Position numbers and translations under genes: made by a program. Below the pieces are notes generated by a model. The model was not told where the DNA came from and ran no database searches. It worked only from the letters and a program-made list of their open reading frames with translations. A stretch of 5,467 nt of DNA, from assembly GCA_025963265.1 (NCBI GenBank), contig JAOPUY010000350.1:1-5467 (forward strand). Reading direction: 5' to 3'. Positions 4,135 to 5,467 of this stretch are shown here, in pieces. The DNA comes from Frankiales bacterium (GTDB lineage Bacteria; Actinomycetota; Actinomycetes; Mycobacteriales; Jatrophihabitantaceae). Positions within the stretch are counted from its first letter, which is position 1, and the number at the start of each line of letters is the position of its first letter.

Positions 4135-5467
4135 TGGCTCGCGGAGATGGCAACCTCACCCATGACCTAGACCCGCAGGACCAGGGCCCCCAGGACGCTT
4201 GCGGCGTTTTCGGAGTCTGGGCCCCGGGCGAAGAAGTCGCGAAGTTGGCGTACTTCGGGATGTACGCGCTGCAGCACCGAGGTCAGGAAGCGGCTGGCAT
4301 CGCGGTCAGCGACGGCTCCTCGATCCTGGTCTACAAGGACCTCGGCCTGGTGAGCCAGGTCTTCGACGAGTCCACTTTGGCCACGCTCAAAGGGCACATC
4401 GCCCTGGGCCACACCCGCTACTCGACCACCGGCTCAACGACCTGGGAGAACGCCCAGCCCGTCTTCCGCACGACTCGCACCGGAACCGGAATCGCGCTCG
4501 GGCACAACGGCAACCTGGTCAACACGGCCGAGCTGGCCCGCTCGGCCCCCAGTGGCGCCGGTCGCCGGGATGACGCCCAGATGGACTCGACCTCCGACTC
4601 CGACCTGATGACCGCGCTGCTGGCCGACCGACCGGACGTGAGCGTCGAGCAGGCGGCGATGGAGGTTCTCCCGACGTTGCGAGGCGCTTTCTCGATCGTC
4701 TTCATGGACGAGCACACCCTTTACGCGGCGCGCGACCCCCAGGGTGTGCGGCCGCTGAGCCTGGGCCGCCTCGAACGGGGCTGGGTGATCGCCTCCGAGT
4801 CGGCCGCGTTAGACATCGTCGGAGCGTCGTTCGTCCGCGAGATCGAGCCGGGTGAGCTGGTCGCCATCGACGAGGACGGCCTGCGCTCGCAGCGGTTCGC
4901 CAACCCCGACCCCAAAGGCTGCCTGTTCGAGTACATCTACCTGGCTCGCCCGGACACCACCATCGTCGGCCGCTCCGTGCACTCCACACGCGTCGAGATC
5001 GGGCGTCGGCTGGCCCGCGAGCATCCGGTCGAGGCCGATCTGGTGATGCCCACGCCCGAGTCGGGCACGCCGGCGGCCATCGGCTACGCCGAGGAGTCCG
5101 GGATCCCGTACGGCATGGGCCTGGTCAAGAACGCCTACGTCGGACGGACGTTCATCCAGCCCTCCCAGACCATCCGACAGCTCGGCATCCGGCTCAAGTT
5201 GAATCCGCTCAAGGACGTGATCCGGGGCAAGCGGCTGATCGTCGTCGATGACTCGATCGTGCGGGGCAACACCCAGCGCGCGGTCATCCGGATGCTGCGG
5301 GAGGCCGGTGCGCTCGAGGTGCACGTCCGCATCGCGTCGCCCCCGGTCAAGTGGCCCTGTTTTTACGGCATCGACTTCGCCTCCAAGGCCGAGCTGCTCG
5401 CCGCCGGTCTGGACAACGACGGCATCCGCGCGTCGATCGGAGCCGACTCGCTGGGCTACGTCTCTCT
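4134..5467 (+). CDS. purF: Amidophosphoribosyltransferase PurF (3' end outside the window)
   Basis: The first committed enzyme of purine synthesis makes 5-phosphoribosylamine from PRPP and glutamine. The frame is open from the GTG to the window end (444 residues; related enzymes have about 500-530). GTG 4134 is the only usable start: upstream there is no in-frame ATG, GTG or TTG back to the TGA at 4044, and the first downstream ATG (4260) would remove the catalytic cysteine. C23 in DACGVFG is the N-terminal nucleophile once a 22-residue propeptide is removed. Further glutaminase motifs are LQHRGQE (46-52), GHTRYSTTG (92-100) and GHNGNLVN (123-130). The PRPP loop is VVDDSIVRGNT (370-380). C263 and C409 are 146 residues apart, as are the Fe-S ligands C236 and C382 of the Bacillus subtilis enzyme, so this is probably the Fe-S, propeptide-bearing type; the last two ligands would lie beyond the window. 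It appears to have its own promoter. Confidence 0.97.
   Translation, partial: MARGDGNLTHDLDPQDQGPQDACGVFGVWAPGEEVAKLAYFGMYALQHRGQEAAGIAVSDGSSILVYKDLGLVSQVFDESTLATLKGHIALGHTRYSTTGSTTWENAQPVFRTTRTGTGIALGHNGNLVNTAELARSAPSGAGRRDDAQMDSTSDSDLMTALLADRPDVSVEQAAMEVLPTLRGAFSIVFMDEHTLYAARDPQGVRPLSLGRLERGWVIASESAALDIVGASFVREIEPGELVAIDEDGLRSQRFANPDPKGCLFEYIYLARPDTTIVGRSVHSTRVEIGRRLAREHPVEADLVMPTPESGTPAAIGYAEESGIPYGMGLVKNAYVGRTFIQPSQTIRQLGIRLKLNPLKDVIRGKRLIVVDDSIVRGNTQRAVIRMLREAGALEVHVRIASPPVKWPCFYGIDFASKAELLAAGLDNDGIRASIGADSLGYVS

Noticed and set aside
4199..4573. Plus-strand frame of 124 codons near the start of purF
   Set aside because: It is out of frame with the clear PurF reading frame and gives low-complexity arginine-rich sequence.
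4809..5324. 171-codon open frame on the minus strand within purF
   Set aside because: Antisense to the conserved PRPP-binding part of PurF; its openness follows from codon bias on the coding strand.

Overview
The window comes from a high-GC actinobacterium. Third codon positions are strongly G/C-rich, and PurL and PurF resemble the mycobacterial type. A protein with a mycothiol-enzyme-type N-terminal domain and a bacterial sterol-carrier domain follows purL directly. Two genes have leaderless-looking promoters, with a TAnnnT box exactly 7 nt before the start codon. The genus cannot be fixed from the sequence alone.

Layout from left to right: the 3' half of purL (1-1199, +); a MDMPI_N/sterol-carrier gene overlapping the purL stop codon (1196-1963, +); a 59-bp spacer with a 17-bp tandem repeat inside an inverted repeat; a DUF429 gene (2023-2790, +); a convergent HxlR-family regulator (2772-3236, -) whose 3' end overlaps the DUF429 gene by 19 bp; an AT-richer divergent promoter region with a clear palindromic operator candidate (3237-3317); a short-chain dehydrogenase/reductase (3318-4016, +); a 117-bp spacer with a triplicated 15-bp repeat, a GC-rich hairpin and a TAGACT -10 box; and purF (4134 to beyond the window end, +).

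Two functional blocks are interleaved. The frame is de novo purine synthesis: PurF makes phosphoribosylamine from PRPP and glutamine, and PurL makes FGAM from FGAR. The sterol-carrier-type gene is probably translationally coupled to purL, but its role is unknown. Between them sit a DUF429 gene and a divergent regulator/oxidoreductase pair. That pair looks like a self-contained switch: a DUF24/HxlR repressor with the conserved N-terminal cysteine controls its own gene and an NADP(H)-dependent SDR through shared operator sequences, possibly in response to electrophile or redox stress. purF appears to be independently transcribed from its own leaderless promoter. No RNA gene, CRISPR array, transposon or phage element was seen. 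Most of the window is ordinary core metabolism; the regulatory architecture and short intergenic repeats are the more unusual parts.
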